A stretch of DNA of 64,000 bases from Quadrisphaera setariae (GTDB taxonomy: Bacteria > Actinomycetota > Actinomycetes > Actinomycetales > Quadrisphaeraceae): contig NZ_VKAC01000002.1 in assembly GCF_008041935.1 (NCBI RefSeq), forward strand, positions 1 through 64,000. Reading direction: 5' to 3'. Below the pieces are notes generated by a model. It was given only the letters and a program-made list of their open reading frames with translations, was not told where the DNA came from and did not search any database. The position numbers were made by a program, and so were the translations under genes. Shown here one piece after another: positions 1-8,361 of the stretch (the first letter of the stretch is position 1; each line of letters begins with the position of its first letter).

Positions 1-1
1 T

Positions 2-1846
2 GCGGCGGCGTTCGCCCGTCAGGAGGAGCTGGTGGCGGCGGCGGGGTTGGCGGACCTGGTCGCTGAGCTGGCCCCGGCGCTGGGGTGGAGTGAGTACACC
101 GCCCGCGCGCAGGTGCTGCTGGCTCAGAAGGTGGTGGCGGTGATGCCCCACGCGTTGGAGCGCCTGTCCTGCGGGCAGCTGAGCATGACCGCGTTGACCG
201 CGACCGCCAACCGCCTGGTCGAGGTCGATGACGTGGCCGCGGCCACCATCGATGAGCACCTGTTCGGTGTCGAGGCGGTGGGGGTGGGGTTGACGGTGGC
301 GAGTCTGCGGGAGGAGGTCGACCACCAGGTCCAGCTAAACGACCCCACCGCTGCCAGCGAGCGGGTGCGGCGCAAGACCAGCGCGCGGCGGGTGTGCTGG
401 ACCCCGCTGGGGGACGGGCAGGCCAAGCTGACGTTGGTCGGTCCGGTCACCGCCCTGGCCGGGGTCACGGCGCGGGTGCGGGCCGCGGCGGTGGCCAACC
501 ACGCCGCCGCCCGAGCTGCCCGCGAGGGGGTGGTGGCGCCTGGGGGTGGGGACCCCTACGCCGACCAGTCCGACCAGTCCGATGAGCGGACGGTGGGCGC
601 GCACGCCTTCGACGCTGCGGTCACTGCGTTGGGGTCGGTGCGTCCTGTGGCGTTGGACGCCACCAGCGCGGGGTGGGCTGCGGGAACGAGCGTGGAGATC
701 CGCATCTCCCTGCCGGCGTTGGTGGGGGTGGCTGAGGACCCGGGCTTTGTGGAGGGGTACGGATGGGTGCCGGCGTGGCTGGTGCGTCAGGGTCTGCGGT
801 GGGGTGGGTGCCGGTTGCGGCGGGTGCTGACCGACCCCGTCACCGGGGACCTGGTCGCGGTGGACGGGCACACCTACCCCGCCTCCTGGCTCACCGACCC
901 CGACGACCCGGGCCCCGACAGCTTGGGACCTGACAGCTCGGGACCTGACAGCTCGGGTCCCACCCGGCCCGACGGCGACGGTGGTTCACCTGGCCCTGAC
1001 GGTCCAGGTGGCCCCAGCTGCTCTGGCGGCCCTGGGGGCTCGGGCCCTGGTGCCCCTGGCCTGCAGGCTCCCGGCGACGGTGGTCCCGGTGTGCCTGGTC
1101 CAAGAGCGCAGACCCCTCCTGGCGCGGGTGCACCGCCGACGTCGGCCTCCTCAGTGAGACCAACACCGAAGGGATCCCGGCCGGGGTTCTTCAAGGGCCG
1201 ACCGGTCCAGCAGCTGCCACCATCCCCGACCACCACCGATCTCGTCACCGACGGGGACTGGTACCGCGACGCCAAGAATCTTGACGACCCCGGTGACCCC
1301 GGTGACCTCGGTGACCCCGTCGATGTCGTCGATCCGTGCGCGGCTGGAGCGTGTGAGCCCATCGACCCCTCCGCCTGCCCGCTGAACCGCATCGGCGGTG
1401 GTCCGCACGACCCCCCTGAGACGCTGCGCCGGCACGTGGTCGCCCTGTGGGGCACGAGCACCGGTCCCGGGGACCGCCTGCCCGCCGGCAAGGCGGACCT
1501 GGACCACGTCACCGCCTGGGGGTACCTGCCCGGTCAGGGCGGGTCGACGTGTGCGTGCAACCTGGATCCCAAGTCCCGCCGCTGGCACCGGCGCAAGCAC
1601 GCCGGGGATGCCCGCGCCGCCGCTGCCCAGCCGTGGACGGCGCGTTGGCAGCACTGGAGGTGCACCGCGGGGCACGCCCACTGGCGCTCCCCGTTGGGCT
1701 TCGACCACGTCACCGGCCCCAAGCGGTACACCGACCCGATCCCGATGTACCGCGCCTGGGCACCGCCCTCACGCGTGCCACCGACCCGCCCGACTCAGAA
1801 GGCCACCACCGCCTCCTCGCGCTTCCCCGCGGACCCGCCCTTCTAG
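2..1846 (+). CDS. DUF222/HNH endonuclease-like protein, 5' end outside window
   Basis: The frame is open from the first bases of the window (AAAFARQEELVAAAGLADL) and runs to a TAG at 1844-1846, so the N-terminus is missing. The N-terminal two thirds match the DUF222 family, a mycobacterial/actinobacterial multi-copy family. A Pro/Gly/Asp-rich linker of about 120 residues follows, and the C-terminus carries an HNH-like module: DLDHVTAWG, then CNLDPKSRRWHRRKH. These are the expected HNH histidines and the NL..HR.KH segment. The function of the family is not established; the module suggests a nicking or homing-type nuclease. The linker holds short in-frame tandem repeats (see 917-961 and 1286-1319), typical of replication slippage. 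The GTG at 32 is probably internal, not the true start. Confidence 0.85.
   Translation, partial: AAAFARQEELVAAAGLADLVAELAPALGWSEYTARAQVLLAQKVVAVMPHALERLSCGQLSMTALTATANRLVEVDDVAAATIDEHLFGVEAVGVGLTVASLREEVDHQVQLNDPTAASERVRRKTSARRVCWTPLGDGQAKLTLVGPVTALAGVTARVRAAAVANHAAARAAREGVVAPGGGDPYADQSDQSDERTVGAHAFDAAVTALGSVRPVALDATSAGWAAGTSVEIRISLPALVGVAEDPGFVEGYGWVPAWLVRQGLRWGGCRLRRVLTDPVTGDLVAVDGHTYPASWLTDPDDPGPDSLGPDSSGPDSSGPTRPDGDGGSPGPDGPGGPSCSGGPGGSGPGAPGLQAPGDGGPGVPGPRAQTPPGAGAPPTSASSVRPTPKGSRPGFFKGRPVQQLPPSPTTTDLVTDGDWYRDAKNLDDPGDPGDLGDPVDVVDPCAAGACEPIDPSACPLNRIGGGPHDPPETLRRHVVALWGTSTGPGDRLPAGKADLDHVTAWGYLPGQGGSTCACNLDPKSRRWHRRKHAGDARAAAAQPWTARWQHWRCTAGHAHWRSPLGFDHVTGPKRYTDPIPMYRAWAPPSRVPPTRPTQKATTASSRFPADPPF
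917..961 (+). repeat. Three 15-nt tandem repeats inside the HNH gene
   Basis: Units at 917-931, 932-946 and 947-961 follow the pattern GACAGCTCGGGACCT with few changes. They encode repeated DSSGP in the linker between DUF222 and the HNH module. The unit length is a multiple of three, so the frame is kept. Confidence 0.8.
1286..1319 (+). repeat. 9-nt tandem repeats inside the HNH gene
   Basis: Nearly four copies of GACCCCGGT encode Asp-Pro-Gly repeats just upstream of the HNH module. The repeat keeps the frame and looks like slippage within a disordered linker. Confidence 0.75.
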
Positions 1847-2065
1847 CTGGTGACCCGACGAGGCGTGTCGGTGACGCGACGCCCCTGCCCGTGCGACTCC
1901 TGCGACAGGCCCCCGAGGACCTGCCGGGGTGGCGTCCTCGGTGACCACGGTTCCGTCACCTCCCGCGATGTCGTCTGCGCCGCGTGGTGCAACGCGAACG
2001 ACGGGAACGGCGTCCTCCACGAAGTGGCCTCGCGGACGAGGCCCGCGCGAGGGAGGGCTGGCTCC

Positions 2066-2938
2066 GTGAGCGGTCGACGGTGGGTGGGTCGCGCGGTGGC
2101 GGTGTGGACGCTGGGGGCGCTCGTCGTCGTCCTCATCACCACAGAAGTGCTGGCGGGGCCGGCGAGCGCGGCCGGCCCCGCGCCGAGTCCACCCACCAGC
2201 GCCGTTCCTGGTGGTCCCAGTGCCATCGGTGAGGTGCCCGCCGCGGTGTGAGTTGCCTTCGAGGGCGAAGAGCTGCGCAGGGGTGCACGCACGCCAGAGA
2301 CGAACGCCGTGCGCGAGCTGACGGCCGGGCCGGTCCACCAGGTGTTCCACTTCACCGACGCCTTCATGCAAGGCGAACCCGGTGCGGACCCGGTGGAGGC
2401 GACGCAGGAGTGGGTCGCCGGAGTCCAGGGAGACGGCGCTCCTCTCGGGTGGCTGCGCGTCGCGGGAGGAGGCGGGTCCGCTGCACCCGTCATGTGGCAG
2501 CCGGACCCGCCGGGTGCAGCGGCGTTCCTGGCGAGCTCGGCGTGCGCGCTCGTCCAGGTGCCCTGGGACTACGCGTACTTCACCCTCGTCGACGGCGTGG
2601 TGACGCCCGTGAAGGTCCAGTCGTGGGACGCCGGGCTCGGTCCGCGGGACCTGGCGCAGGTGCAAGCGGACTTCGCCGTGTCCCGCGCGGAGACCGCGGC
2701 GGCCTACGCCTGCTGCTCTCCCTCGGACGGCTGCGCGGGCGGCGGGTCGGCGCTCAGCGGTGCGGCAGCGTCCGGCAGCTCGGGTGGTGGTGACGGCGAG
2801 GCGTCGTGCGGCCCGGGGCTGCCGTCGCCCGGGGTGCTGGCGCTCGCGGGCGTCGCGACGCTGCTCGCCGCGGGCACGGGGTGGACGGCGGTCCGCCAGC
2901 GCCGCACTCGGACCGGGGGAGCCGTCACCTCGCGGTAG
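2066..2938 (+). pseudogene. Secreted, membrane-anchored protein gene interrupted by in-frame TGA
   Basis: From GTG 2066, with GGAGGG about 10 nt upstream, the frame encodes a signal peptide (basic SGRRWVGR, hydrophobic VWTLGALVVVLITT, then PASAAG). It stops at TGA 2249-2251 (codon 62). The same frame continues without further stop to 2938 with coding-like third positions and reads VAFEGEELRRGARTPETNAVRELTAG in pieces, ending in a C-terminal transmembrane segment (PGVLALAGVATLLAAGTGW) and a basic tail. Read through, it is a typical type I membrane protein of about 290 residues. The C-terminal part alone (GTG 2309 onward) would lack a signal peptide. I do not recognise the extracellular domain. 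A nonsense mutation or a sequencing error is likelier than recoding. Confidence 0.6.
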
Positions 2939-3017
2939 GTGCCCGGCGCGGCTCCACAGGAGGGGCACAGCACAGGTCCAGGGCGCGACCACGGTGGAGA
3001 TCCACCCTGAGGACGTG

Positions 3018-3527
3018 ATGACGGAGCGCCCCACCCGCAGGGACCTGCTGGCGCTCCTGAAGTTCGTCACCGCCGGGTGCGCCGGCAACCTCGTGTACTC
3101 GCTCGTCTTCCTCCTCGTGGCGCAGGGCGACGACGGCGTCGTGGCGTCCAGCGTGGTCGCCAGCGTCGTCTCGACCGTCGCGGTGAACGAGGCGCACCGG
3201 CGCTGGACCTTCCGCAGCATCGGCAGGCCCTCGCTCCGGCAGGCCCACCTGTCCGGCGCGGCGTCCGCGGTGGCGGGCACGGTCCTGACGGCGACGGCCG
3301 TGTCTGCGTGGACGTGGCTCGCACCGAGCGCTCCGCTGACCAGCGACGTCGCGATCTCGTGGGGCGTCACCGCGCTGGTGGGGTCGGCGAACTTCCTGCA
3401 CCTCCGACGAGCGTCCGCCGGAGCGACCGCCGGGCCGTCCCGGGGCTCCGCTGAGCACGGGGCCCGCGGGGTCGCCGCTCGGCTCGGCCGGGCGCTCACG
3501 CCGGCCGGGCCGCGCGGCTCGCGGTAG
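3018..3527 (+). CDS. GtrA-like four-TM membrane protein
   Basis: 169 aa from ATG 3018; TGAGGA lies at 3008-3013, and a GTG at 3015 is an in-frame alternative. The N-terminal segment LLKFVTAGCAGNLVYSLVFLLV resembles the start of GtrA-family proteins (RF.LVGG.NT..dy..f), followed by VNEAHRRWTF, the counterpart of the family NF..nr.wtF motif. Four hydrophobic segments are visible. GtrA proteins are small membrane proteins linked to export or flipping of lipid-linked sugars for cell-wall or teichoic-acid glycosylation. No glycosyltransferase lies beside it here. The C-terminal 40 residues are polar and variable. Confidence 0.65.
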   Translation: MTERPTRRDLLALLKFVTAGCAGNLVYSLVFLLVAQGDDGVVASSVVASVVSTVAVNEAHRRWTFRSIGRPSLRQAHLSGAASAVAGTVLTATAVSAWTWLAPSAPLTSDVAISWGVTALVGSANFLHLRRASAGATAGPSRGSAEHGARGVAARLGRALTPAGPRGSR

Positions 3528-3535
3528 GCCGCGCC

Positions 3536-4204
3536 TCAGGACGGGCGGGTGGTGATGCCGTCGAGCACGAGGTCGGCGACGGCGTCGGCGCAGGCGGTCG
3601 GGTCCACCTCGGGATGGGCCCTCAGGTGGGCGATCATCGCGTCGATGGCGCCCTGGTAGAACACGGCGGTCAGGCGGGGGTCGGTGGTGCGCAGGCTGCC
3701 CTCGCGCTGCCCGCGGCGGAACAGCTCCTCCTGCAGGGCGTAGGTCTGCTCGTACTCCTGGGGGCTGATCGCCGGGGAGCCGTCGGGAGCGCGCAGGCCG
3801 GTGGCGATGGCGTGGATCGCGGCCATCTCCTGCGCGTGGGTGCGCAGCAGCAGCGCAGCCCGCCGGATCGCCGCCCTGACCACGACCGGGACCGCAGCGG
3901 TGAGGTCGAGCTCTGCTGCGACGGCCTCGCGCACCCTCACCAGCGCTGTGCGCGCGGCGTGGGTCATGAGCTCCTCGCCGTCGGCGTAGTAGTGCCACAG
4001 CAGGCCCTTGGAGACCCCCGCGGTCCTGGCGATCTCGGTGAGGGAGGCGCGCTGGTACCCCTGGTGGGCGACCACCTCGATCGTGGCGTCCACGAGGGCC
4101 TCGCGCCGCTGCTCGGCGCTGAGCCGCTGGCGGGCCGGGCGCTGAGCGGGGGTGGGGGAGGGGGCGCTCACCGCGACACCACACCACACGCGGGTGTGCG
4201 GCAT
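3536..4204 (-). CDS. TetR/AcrR family transcriptional regulator
   Basis: 222 aa. The N-terminal helix-turn-helix reads REALVDATIEVVAHQGYQRASLTEIARTAGVSKGLLWHYY in pieces, a classic TetR DNA-binding domain, followed by an all-alpha ligand domain. The start ATG at 4204 overlaps the TGA of the upstream membrane protein by one base (translational coupling). A GTG at 4171 is the alternative. The pair is preceded by two TTGACC-N4-GGTCAA inverted repeats, so the regulator probably represses its own operon. The ligand is unknown. Confidence 0.88.
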   Translation of the reverse strand: MPHTRVWCGVAVSAPSPTPAQRPARQRLSAEQRREALVDATIEVVAHQGYQRASLTEIARTAGVSKGLLWHYYADGEELMTHAARTALVRVREAVAAELDLTAAVPVVVRAAIRRAALLLRTHAQEMAAIHAIATGLRAPDGSPAISPQEYEQTYALQEELFRRGQREGSLRTTDPRLTAVFYQGAIDAMIAHLRAHPEVDPTACADAVADLVLDGITTRPS

Positions 4205-4617
4205 CAGGCGTGGTGGGTGAGCGCCCAGCGGACGATGTCGCCGACCACGCCGGCCATGAGGACGGCGACCAGGACCATCTGCACCTGCATCCACGCCGGG
4301 ACGAAGCCGGGCAGGAGCGCCTCGACGACGTTGACCACCAGGAGCACCGCGGCGATCAGGCCGACGGCCCGCACCGCGCTGCGTCGTCCGGTGCGGGCGC
4401 TGCGCAGGCGCAGCGGGAGCAGGACGGCGAAGACCGCGACGACGAGGGAGTGGCCCCACGACTCGGCACTCGCCTGCGCCGGTGCCACGACGGTGAGCAC
4501 GCCGAGGGCGAGCAGGGTGCACACGACCACGACGAGGTACAGCCGGACGAGGGTGTTGGCGAGGGGAAGGGCGGTGGGTGCAGGACGTCGGCCCGAGGGA
4601 CCAGGACTGTTGACCAC
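4204..4617 (-). CDS. Four-TM membrane protein co-transcribed with TetR
   Basis: 137 aa when started at GTG 4617. Hydrophobic segments are visible at TLVRLYLVVVVCTLLALGV, SLVVAVFAVLLPL, AVGLIAAVLLVVNVVEALL and VQMVLVAVLMAGVVGDIV. I do not recognise the family. An ATG at 4638 is also in frame but would place an operator inside the coding sequence. GTG 4617 lies exactly 6 nt after a TATGTT hexamer, which fits a leaderless transcript. The stop overlaps the TetR start, so this is a two-gene operon, and the TetR protein probably controls this membrane protein. Confidence 0.7.
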   Translation of the reverse strand: MVNSPGPSGRRPAPTALPLANTLVRLYLVVVVCTLLALGVLTVVAPAQASAESWGHSLVVAVFAVLLPLRLRSARTGRRSAVRAVGLIAAVLLVVNVVEALLPGFVPAWMQVQMVLVAVLMAGVVGDIVRWALTHHA

Positions 4618-4625
4618 GTGGTCAA
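4610..4625. promoter_or_regulatory. Putative TetR operator 1
   Basis: TTGACCACGTGGTCAA is a perfect 16-bp palindrome overlapping the proposed GTG start and the -10 hexamer of the membrane protein-TetR operon. The same half-sites recur 28 bp away. Confidence 0.75.
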
Positions 4626-4629
4626 CATA
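4624..4629 (-). promoter_or_regulatory. -10 element (TATGTT), leaderless promoter
   Basis: TATGTT lies 6 nt before GTG 4617 and 18 nt after the -35-like TTGACC at 4653-4648. Transcription would start at the start codon. Confidence 0.65.
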
Positions 4630-4637
4630 CGCCCGCA

Positions 4638-4653
4638 TTGACCGGACGGTCAA
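4638..4653. promoter_or_regulatory. Putative TetR operator 2
   Basis: TTGACCGGACGGTCAA has the same half-sites (TTGACC-N4-GGTCAA) as operator 1. On the minus strand its TTGACC at 4653-4648 sits 18 nt upstream of TATGTT, so it also serves as a good -35 element; binding would block RNA polymerase. Confidence 0.75.
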
Positions 4654-4719
4654 TGAGTGGTGCTGGACCGTTCCGGCTCCCGCCGGCGGTGGTCCAGGTG
4701 CGCCGCGTCCGCCTGTCCC

Positions 4720-4725
4720 TAGGCT
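4720..4725 (+). promoter_or_regulatory. -10 element (TAGGCT), leaderless promoter
   Basis: TAGGCT ends 6 nt before GTG 4732. No Shine-Dalgarno-like sequence lies at the usual distance. Confidence 0.5.
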
Positions 4726-4731
4726 CCCCGG

Positions 4732-5646
4732 GTGGCGGTGCTGCACACGACCCTCGGTCCACGGCGCGCGGAGGAGCTCGGGCTCGTCCTGCCGCACGAG
4801 CACCTCCTCGTGGACTTCCGGCCCCCGGACGCCCAGCCCGTGGACGCGGTCCGCGCCGACGCGGTCGTCGTCCGGATGGCGCCGCTGCTGCGGGAGGCGG
4901 GCGAGGCGGGCGTGACCGCGCTGGTCGAGTGCACCCCGCACGGGCTGGGCCGGCGCGCTGACGTCCTCGCCGCGGTGAGCCGCGCCGCGGGGGTGCCCGT
5001 GGTGGTGGCGACCGGCGTCTACCGCGAGCCGTGGGTCCCGGGGTGGGTGCACGCCGCCAGCGACGCCGAGGTCGAGGCCTTCCTCGTCGGCGAGCTGACC
5101 GAGGGCGTCGACGGCACCGGGGTCGTCGCGGGCTTCATCAAGGTCTCCGCCGGAGACGACGGCCTGACGCCGGTGGAGGAGCGCGTCCTGCGGGCCGCGG
5201 CGCGGGCGGCCGTCCGCACCGGTGCTCTGGTCGGATCGCACACGGTCGACGGCCGGGTGGTGCTCGCCCAGCTCGACGTCGTCGTCGAGGAGGGGCTGTC
5301 GCCCGACCGCTTCCTGTCCATCCACACGCAGCTCATCACCGACGCGGGGCTGCGGCAGGCGGTCGTCGACCGGGGTGCGTGGATCGAGTACGACCACGTC
5401 GGCCAGGGCGACGACGGCGCCGCGCTGGACCTCGTCCTGGACTCCCTCGCCGCCGGCCACGGGAGGCAGCTGCTGGTCTCGCACGACGCCGGCTGGTTCG
5501 ACCCCGCGGAGCCCGGCGGCGGCAGCCAGCGGCCGTTCACGACGCTGCCCACCGCGTTCCTGCCGGCGCTCGCGGCGGCGGGAGCGGGCGAGGAGGCCCT
5601 CGCCCAGCTCACCCGGCACAACCCCTTCGCCGCGTTCGCCCGCTGA
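4732..5646 (+). CDS. Phosphotriesterase-family metal-dependent hydrolase
   Basis: 304 aa, amidohydrolase-superfamily TIM barrel of the phosphotriesterase-related (PTE/Php) group. The complete binuclear metal set is visible: HEH at residues 22-24, Lys137 in GFIKVSAGD (the usual carbamylated lysine), His170 in GSHT, His198 in SIHTQ and Asp252 in SHDAGW. The family hydrolyses phosphotriesters, lactones or related esters; the substrate here cannot be told. Start GTG 4732 with a -10-like hexamer 6 nt upstream suggests a leaderless mRNA. It runs in the same direction as the downstream esterase but is separated by 70 nt. Confidence 0.85.
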   Translation: MAVLHTTLGPRRAEELGLVLPHEHLLVDFRPPDAQPVDAVRADAVVVRMAPLLREAGEAGVTALVECTPHGLGRRADVLAAVSRAAGVPVVVATGVYREPWVPGWVHAASDAEVEAFLVGELTEGVDGTGVVAGFIKVSAGDDGLTPVEERVLRAAARAAVRTGALVGSHTVDGRVVLAQLDVVVEEGLSPDRFLSIHTQLITDAGLRQAVVDRGAWIEYDHVGQGDDGAALDLVLDSLAAGHGRQLLVSHDAGWFDPAEPGGGSQRPFTTLPTAFLPALAAAGAGEEALAQLTRHNPFAAFAR

Positions 5647-5716
5647 CGGGCGCCACCAGGTGGGCGCCCGCATGATGACCACCTGACGGCACGGGCTCGA
5701 GCGCGAGGAGGCGTCG

Positions 5717-6340
5717 GTGGTCGCTGTGGACAGGTGGGGAGCGGAGCTGTCGGAGGGACGCGCCGTCGTCGTCGCGCTGCACGGCAGGGGACAGGACCGT
5801 GCGACCTTCCGCGCGGTCGTGGACGTGCTGCCGCTCGACGGCACCGCGGTCCTCGCACCCCACATCGACGGCGACACCTGGTACCCCGAGCCCTTCACCG
5901 CCGACCTCGAGCGCAACGAGCCGGCGCTGGGCGAGGCGCTGGCCGCCGTCGACGCCGCGGTCCAGGAGGTCCTCGACGCCGGGGTCCCGCTGGAGCGCGT
6001 CGTCCTGCTGGGCTTCTCCCAGGGCGCCTGCCTGGCGCTGCAGTCGTTCCTCACCGCGCCGCGCCGCTTCGGCGCCGTCGTGGCGCTCACCGGTGGCCAC
6101 GTCGGGCCGCCCGGCACCGCCCCGGCACCGCCCGACGGGGTCGCCGGTGTGCCGGTGCTCCTGGCCACCCACGCCGGTGACACGTGGGTCCCGCTGTGGC
6201 GCGTCCAGGAGAGCGCCGACCTGCTGACCGCGGCAGGCGCTGCGGTCACGCTGCTCGTCGAGCCCGGCTCCGAGCACGTGGTCACCCCGCTCGCCGCGAG
6301 CGCCGTCGCCACCGTGCTCGACGCACTGCCGACCGGCTGA
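5717..6340 (+). CDS. MhqD-like carboxylesterase/phospholipase (alpha/beta hydrolase)
   Basis: 207 aa alpha/beta hydrolase of the phospholipase/carboxylesterase type. It has the oxyanion-region HGRGQD and the nucleophile elbow GFSQGA with Ser101, Asp155 in HAGDTWVP and His187 in SEHVV, a complete triad. The HGRGQD...DTWYP..F pattern resembles Bacillus MhqD, which is induced with MhqO by quinones. That link matters because an MhqO/LinE-type dioxygenase lies 5 kb away in the same neighbourhood. Start GTG 5717 is preceded by GAGGAGG. The substrate is unknown. Confidence 0.75.
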   Translation: MVAVDRWGAELSEGRAVVVALHGRGQDRATFRAVVDVLPLDGTAVLAPHIDGDTWYPEPFTADLERNEPALGEALAAVDAAVQEVLDAGVPLERVVLLGFSQGACLALQSFLTAPRRFGAVVALTGGHVGPPGTAPAPPDGVAGVPVLLATHAGDTWVPLWRVQESADLLTAAGAAVTLLVEPGSEHVVTPLAASAVATVLDALPTG

Positions 6341-6367
6341 GGAGGCCGCCCAGCCGCCGGCGCTGGG

Positions 6368-7348
6368 TCAGGCCCCGGCGGCGGCGCGCACCTCGACCGG
6401 TGTCCGCCCGTAGCGCTCGCGGAAGACCCGCGAGAAGTGCGACGCGGAGACGAAGCCGCACCGCCGGGCCACCACGGCCACCGCGGTGCCGCCGGGGCGC
6501 GAGAGCAGCTGGTGCGCCGCCTCCAGGCGGCGCTCGAGCACGGCACGCGACAGGGTCGTGCCGGTCTCGGCGAACACGCGGCTGAGGTGCCGCTCGCTGA
6601 GCCCGACGGCGCGCGCCACCGCCGCCACCGACAGGTCGCGGTCGGCGAGGTGGCGCTCCACGTGGGCCATGGCCGCCCGGCGGTGGCCCGCGCTGCTGGT
6701 GGAGCCGTTGATGACGGCGTGGACCACCTCGCACAGCCGCTGCGCCGCAGCAGCCCGCTCGACGGCGCCGGGGCGCGCGAGGGTGCTGCGCACCAGCCGC
6801 GCGAGGGTGGCGGCGTGAGCCTCGCTGGGCCCGTCACCGAAGCCGAGGAGCAGCGGCGCCTCCGGCAGCGCCCGCCCCGTGACCTCCTCGAAGGTGGCGC
6901 GCGGCAGGCGGACCACCAGCTCCTCCAGCCCCTGCGCGAAGCCGCGCATGAAGGGCCGGCTGACGTCGCAGACCAGCAGCGTCCCCGGGCGCTGCAGCTG
7001 CACGCCCCCGCCGTGGTAGAAGAACGACTCGCCGCGCAGGGCGAAGTAGAAGGCCACGCCGTCCACGCCGCTGGAGGCGATCTGCTGGGCCGAGCGCTCG
7101 ACCACGTGGGCGCTGGCGACGACGTCGGCCAGGTGCACCCCCTGGAGGTCCACCACCACCTCGCGCCCCTCCAGCGCCGTGCCGTCCAGGGTCCTCGCCC
7201 GCAGGTCGATGAGGGCGCTGGCGTTGTGCTCCTCCCACCGGGCGACCCGCTGCTCAGGGGGCAGGCCGACGGTGGAGAACGTCCGGACGCCCGCGAGGGG
7301 GCCCGTGCCGTGCGTCGTCGTCAGCACCCGTGAGCCACCCCGCAGCAC
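6368..7348 (-). CDS. AraC family regulator of the phenol operon
   Basis: 326 aa. The C-terminal third has two helix-turn-helices: LSVAAVARAVGLSERHLSRVF and VARRCGFVSASHFSRVF, then RYGRTPVEV. The N-terminal 170 residues resemble the AraC-binding-like domain of FeaR-type activators (VDLQGVHLADVVAS, FALRGESFFYHGG). It is the last gene of the minus-strand aromatic cluster, 98 nt downstream of hydroxyquinol dioxygenase, and is its probable activator. The GTG at 7348 is used here; GTG 7327 is a possible alternative because neither has a strong ribosome site. Confidence 0.85.
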   Translation of the reverse strand: MLRGGSRVLTTTHGTGPLAGVRTFSTVGLPPEQRVARWEEHNASALIDLRARTLDGTALEGREVVVDLQGVHLADVVASAHVVERSAQQIASSGVDGVAFYFALRGESFFYHGGGVQLQRPGTLLVCDVSRPFMRGFAQGLEELVVRLPRATFEEVTGRALPEAPLLLGFGDGPSEAHAATLARLVRSTLARPGAVERAAAAQRLCEVVHAVINGSTSSAGHRRAAMAHVERHLADRDLSVAAVARAVGLSERHLSRVFAETGTTLSRAVLERRLEAAHQLLSRPGGTAVAVVARRCGFVSASHFSRVFRERYGRTPVEVRAAAGA

Positions 7349-7446
7349 CGCCCCGTCGCGTCGCCCGCGACGGCGCCGACGCCGTCACCGGAGGGCGGCA
7401 ACGTACACCGGGAGGCTGGCGGCCGCCCCGCTGGACGGCGGGGCCC

Positions 7447-8361
7447 TCACGCGGGCGCGAGGACGATGTCGAACCTCGCGCTGGCCCAGCCGCGGCCTCC
7501 CAGCTCCCGACCGTCCGGCGCCGGTGCTCCCGCGGGGTGGTGCTCCCAGTCGACCACCAGTGACTCCTTGACGCCGAAGACCGAGTCGCGCTCCAGCAGC
7601 TCGTCACCGCGGACGAAGATGTGCGTGACCAGGGTCCGGTGGCCCGGCGCGGAGACCATGAAGTGCAGGTGAGCGGCGCGCAGGGGCGACCGGCCCGTGG
7701 CCGCCAGCAGGTCGCCGACCGGACCGTCGTCGGGGATCGGGTACGGCGTGGGGAACAGCCCCCAGAAGCGGTACCCGCCAGCCTCGTCGGCGACGAGGCG
7801 GCCGCGCCCGTACGTGCGCCCGTCGTCGTGCTGGACGTCGTACAGGCCCTCCTCGTCGGCCTCCCAGACCTCGATGCGGGCGCCCGGCACGGGGCGACCC
7901 TCGACGTCGGCGACGGTGCCGTGCACCCACGCGGGCTCACCGGGGGCCCCTCCGCCGATGTCGCCCCCCTGCTCCACCTCGGGGGCCTCGTCGACGAAGA
8001 AGGGGCCGAACACCGTCGCCTCGGTGGCGCTGCGGTAGGCCTCGTTGTTCACGGCGACGGTCTGCATCGACAGGCCCAGCACGTCGCTGAGCAGGACGAA
8101 CTCCTGCCGCGTGCCGCTCGTCGTGTGGCCCGTGCGGGTCAGGAAGGCCACGGCTGCGCTCCACTCCTCCTCGGTGAGCCGCACCGACCTCACGAACCCG
8201 TGCAGGTGTCGGACCAGCTCCTCCAGGACGTGCCGCAGACGGGGGTCGGGGGTGGCGGCGAAGGAGGCGACCACCCGCTCGACGAGCTCCTCCTCCCGGG
8301 CCCGCTGCTCGGGGGAGACCCCGGCCAGCGATGACGACGCCTGGTCTGCTGATCGGCTCAC
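7447..8361 (-). CDS. Hydroxyquinol 1,2-dioxygenase (intradiol)
   Basis: 304 aa. It opens hydroxyquinol (1,2,4-trihydroxybenzene) between C1 and C2 to give maleylacetate using non-haem Fe(III). The family signature [17 protein letters not shown] is present, the N-terminal dimerisation domain covers roughly residues 10-110, and the catalytic beta-sandwich follows ([13 protein letters not shown], tyrosine ligands; [14 protein letters not shown], histidine ligands). It groups with hydroxyquinol rather than catechol enzymes because maleylacetate reductase is directly upstream. The start GTG 8361 overlaps the TGA of that gene (GTGA), so the two are translationally coupled. The longer frame start at 8400 is not needed. 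Confidence 0.85.
   Translation of the reverse strand: MSRSADQASSSLAGVSPEQRAREEELVERVVASFAATPDPRLRHVLEELVRHLHGFVRSVRLTEEEWSAAVAFLTRTGHTTSGTRQEFVLLSDVLGLSMQTVAVNNEAYRSATEATVFGPFFVDEAPEVEQGGDIGGGAPGEPAWVHGTVADVEGRPVPGARIEVWEADEEGLYDVQHDDGRTYGRGRLVADEAGGYRFWGLFPTPYPIPDDGPVGDLLAATGRSPLRAAHLHFMVSAPGHRTLVTHIFVRGDELLERDSVFGVKESLVVDWEHHPAGAPAPDGRELGGRGWASARFDIVLAPA

Noticed and set aside
1-1846. HNH gene as homing endonuclease in an intein or intron
   Set aside because: DUF222/HNH proteins are free-standing multi-copy actinobacterial genes; no intein splice motifs or intron structure seen.
2249-2251. TGA as selenocysteine codon
   Set aside because: No redox-type motif or SECIS-like hairpin noticed, and no sel genes in view; mutation or error is simpler.
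4732-5646. True organophosphate-degrading phosphotriesterase
   Set aside because: The family is mostly lactonases and others; metal ligands alone do not fix the substrate.
4204-6837. 877-codon minus-strand frame
   Set aside because: Antisense to phosphotriesterase-like and esterase genes; only the last part is the small membrane protein.
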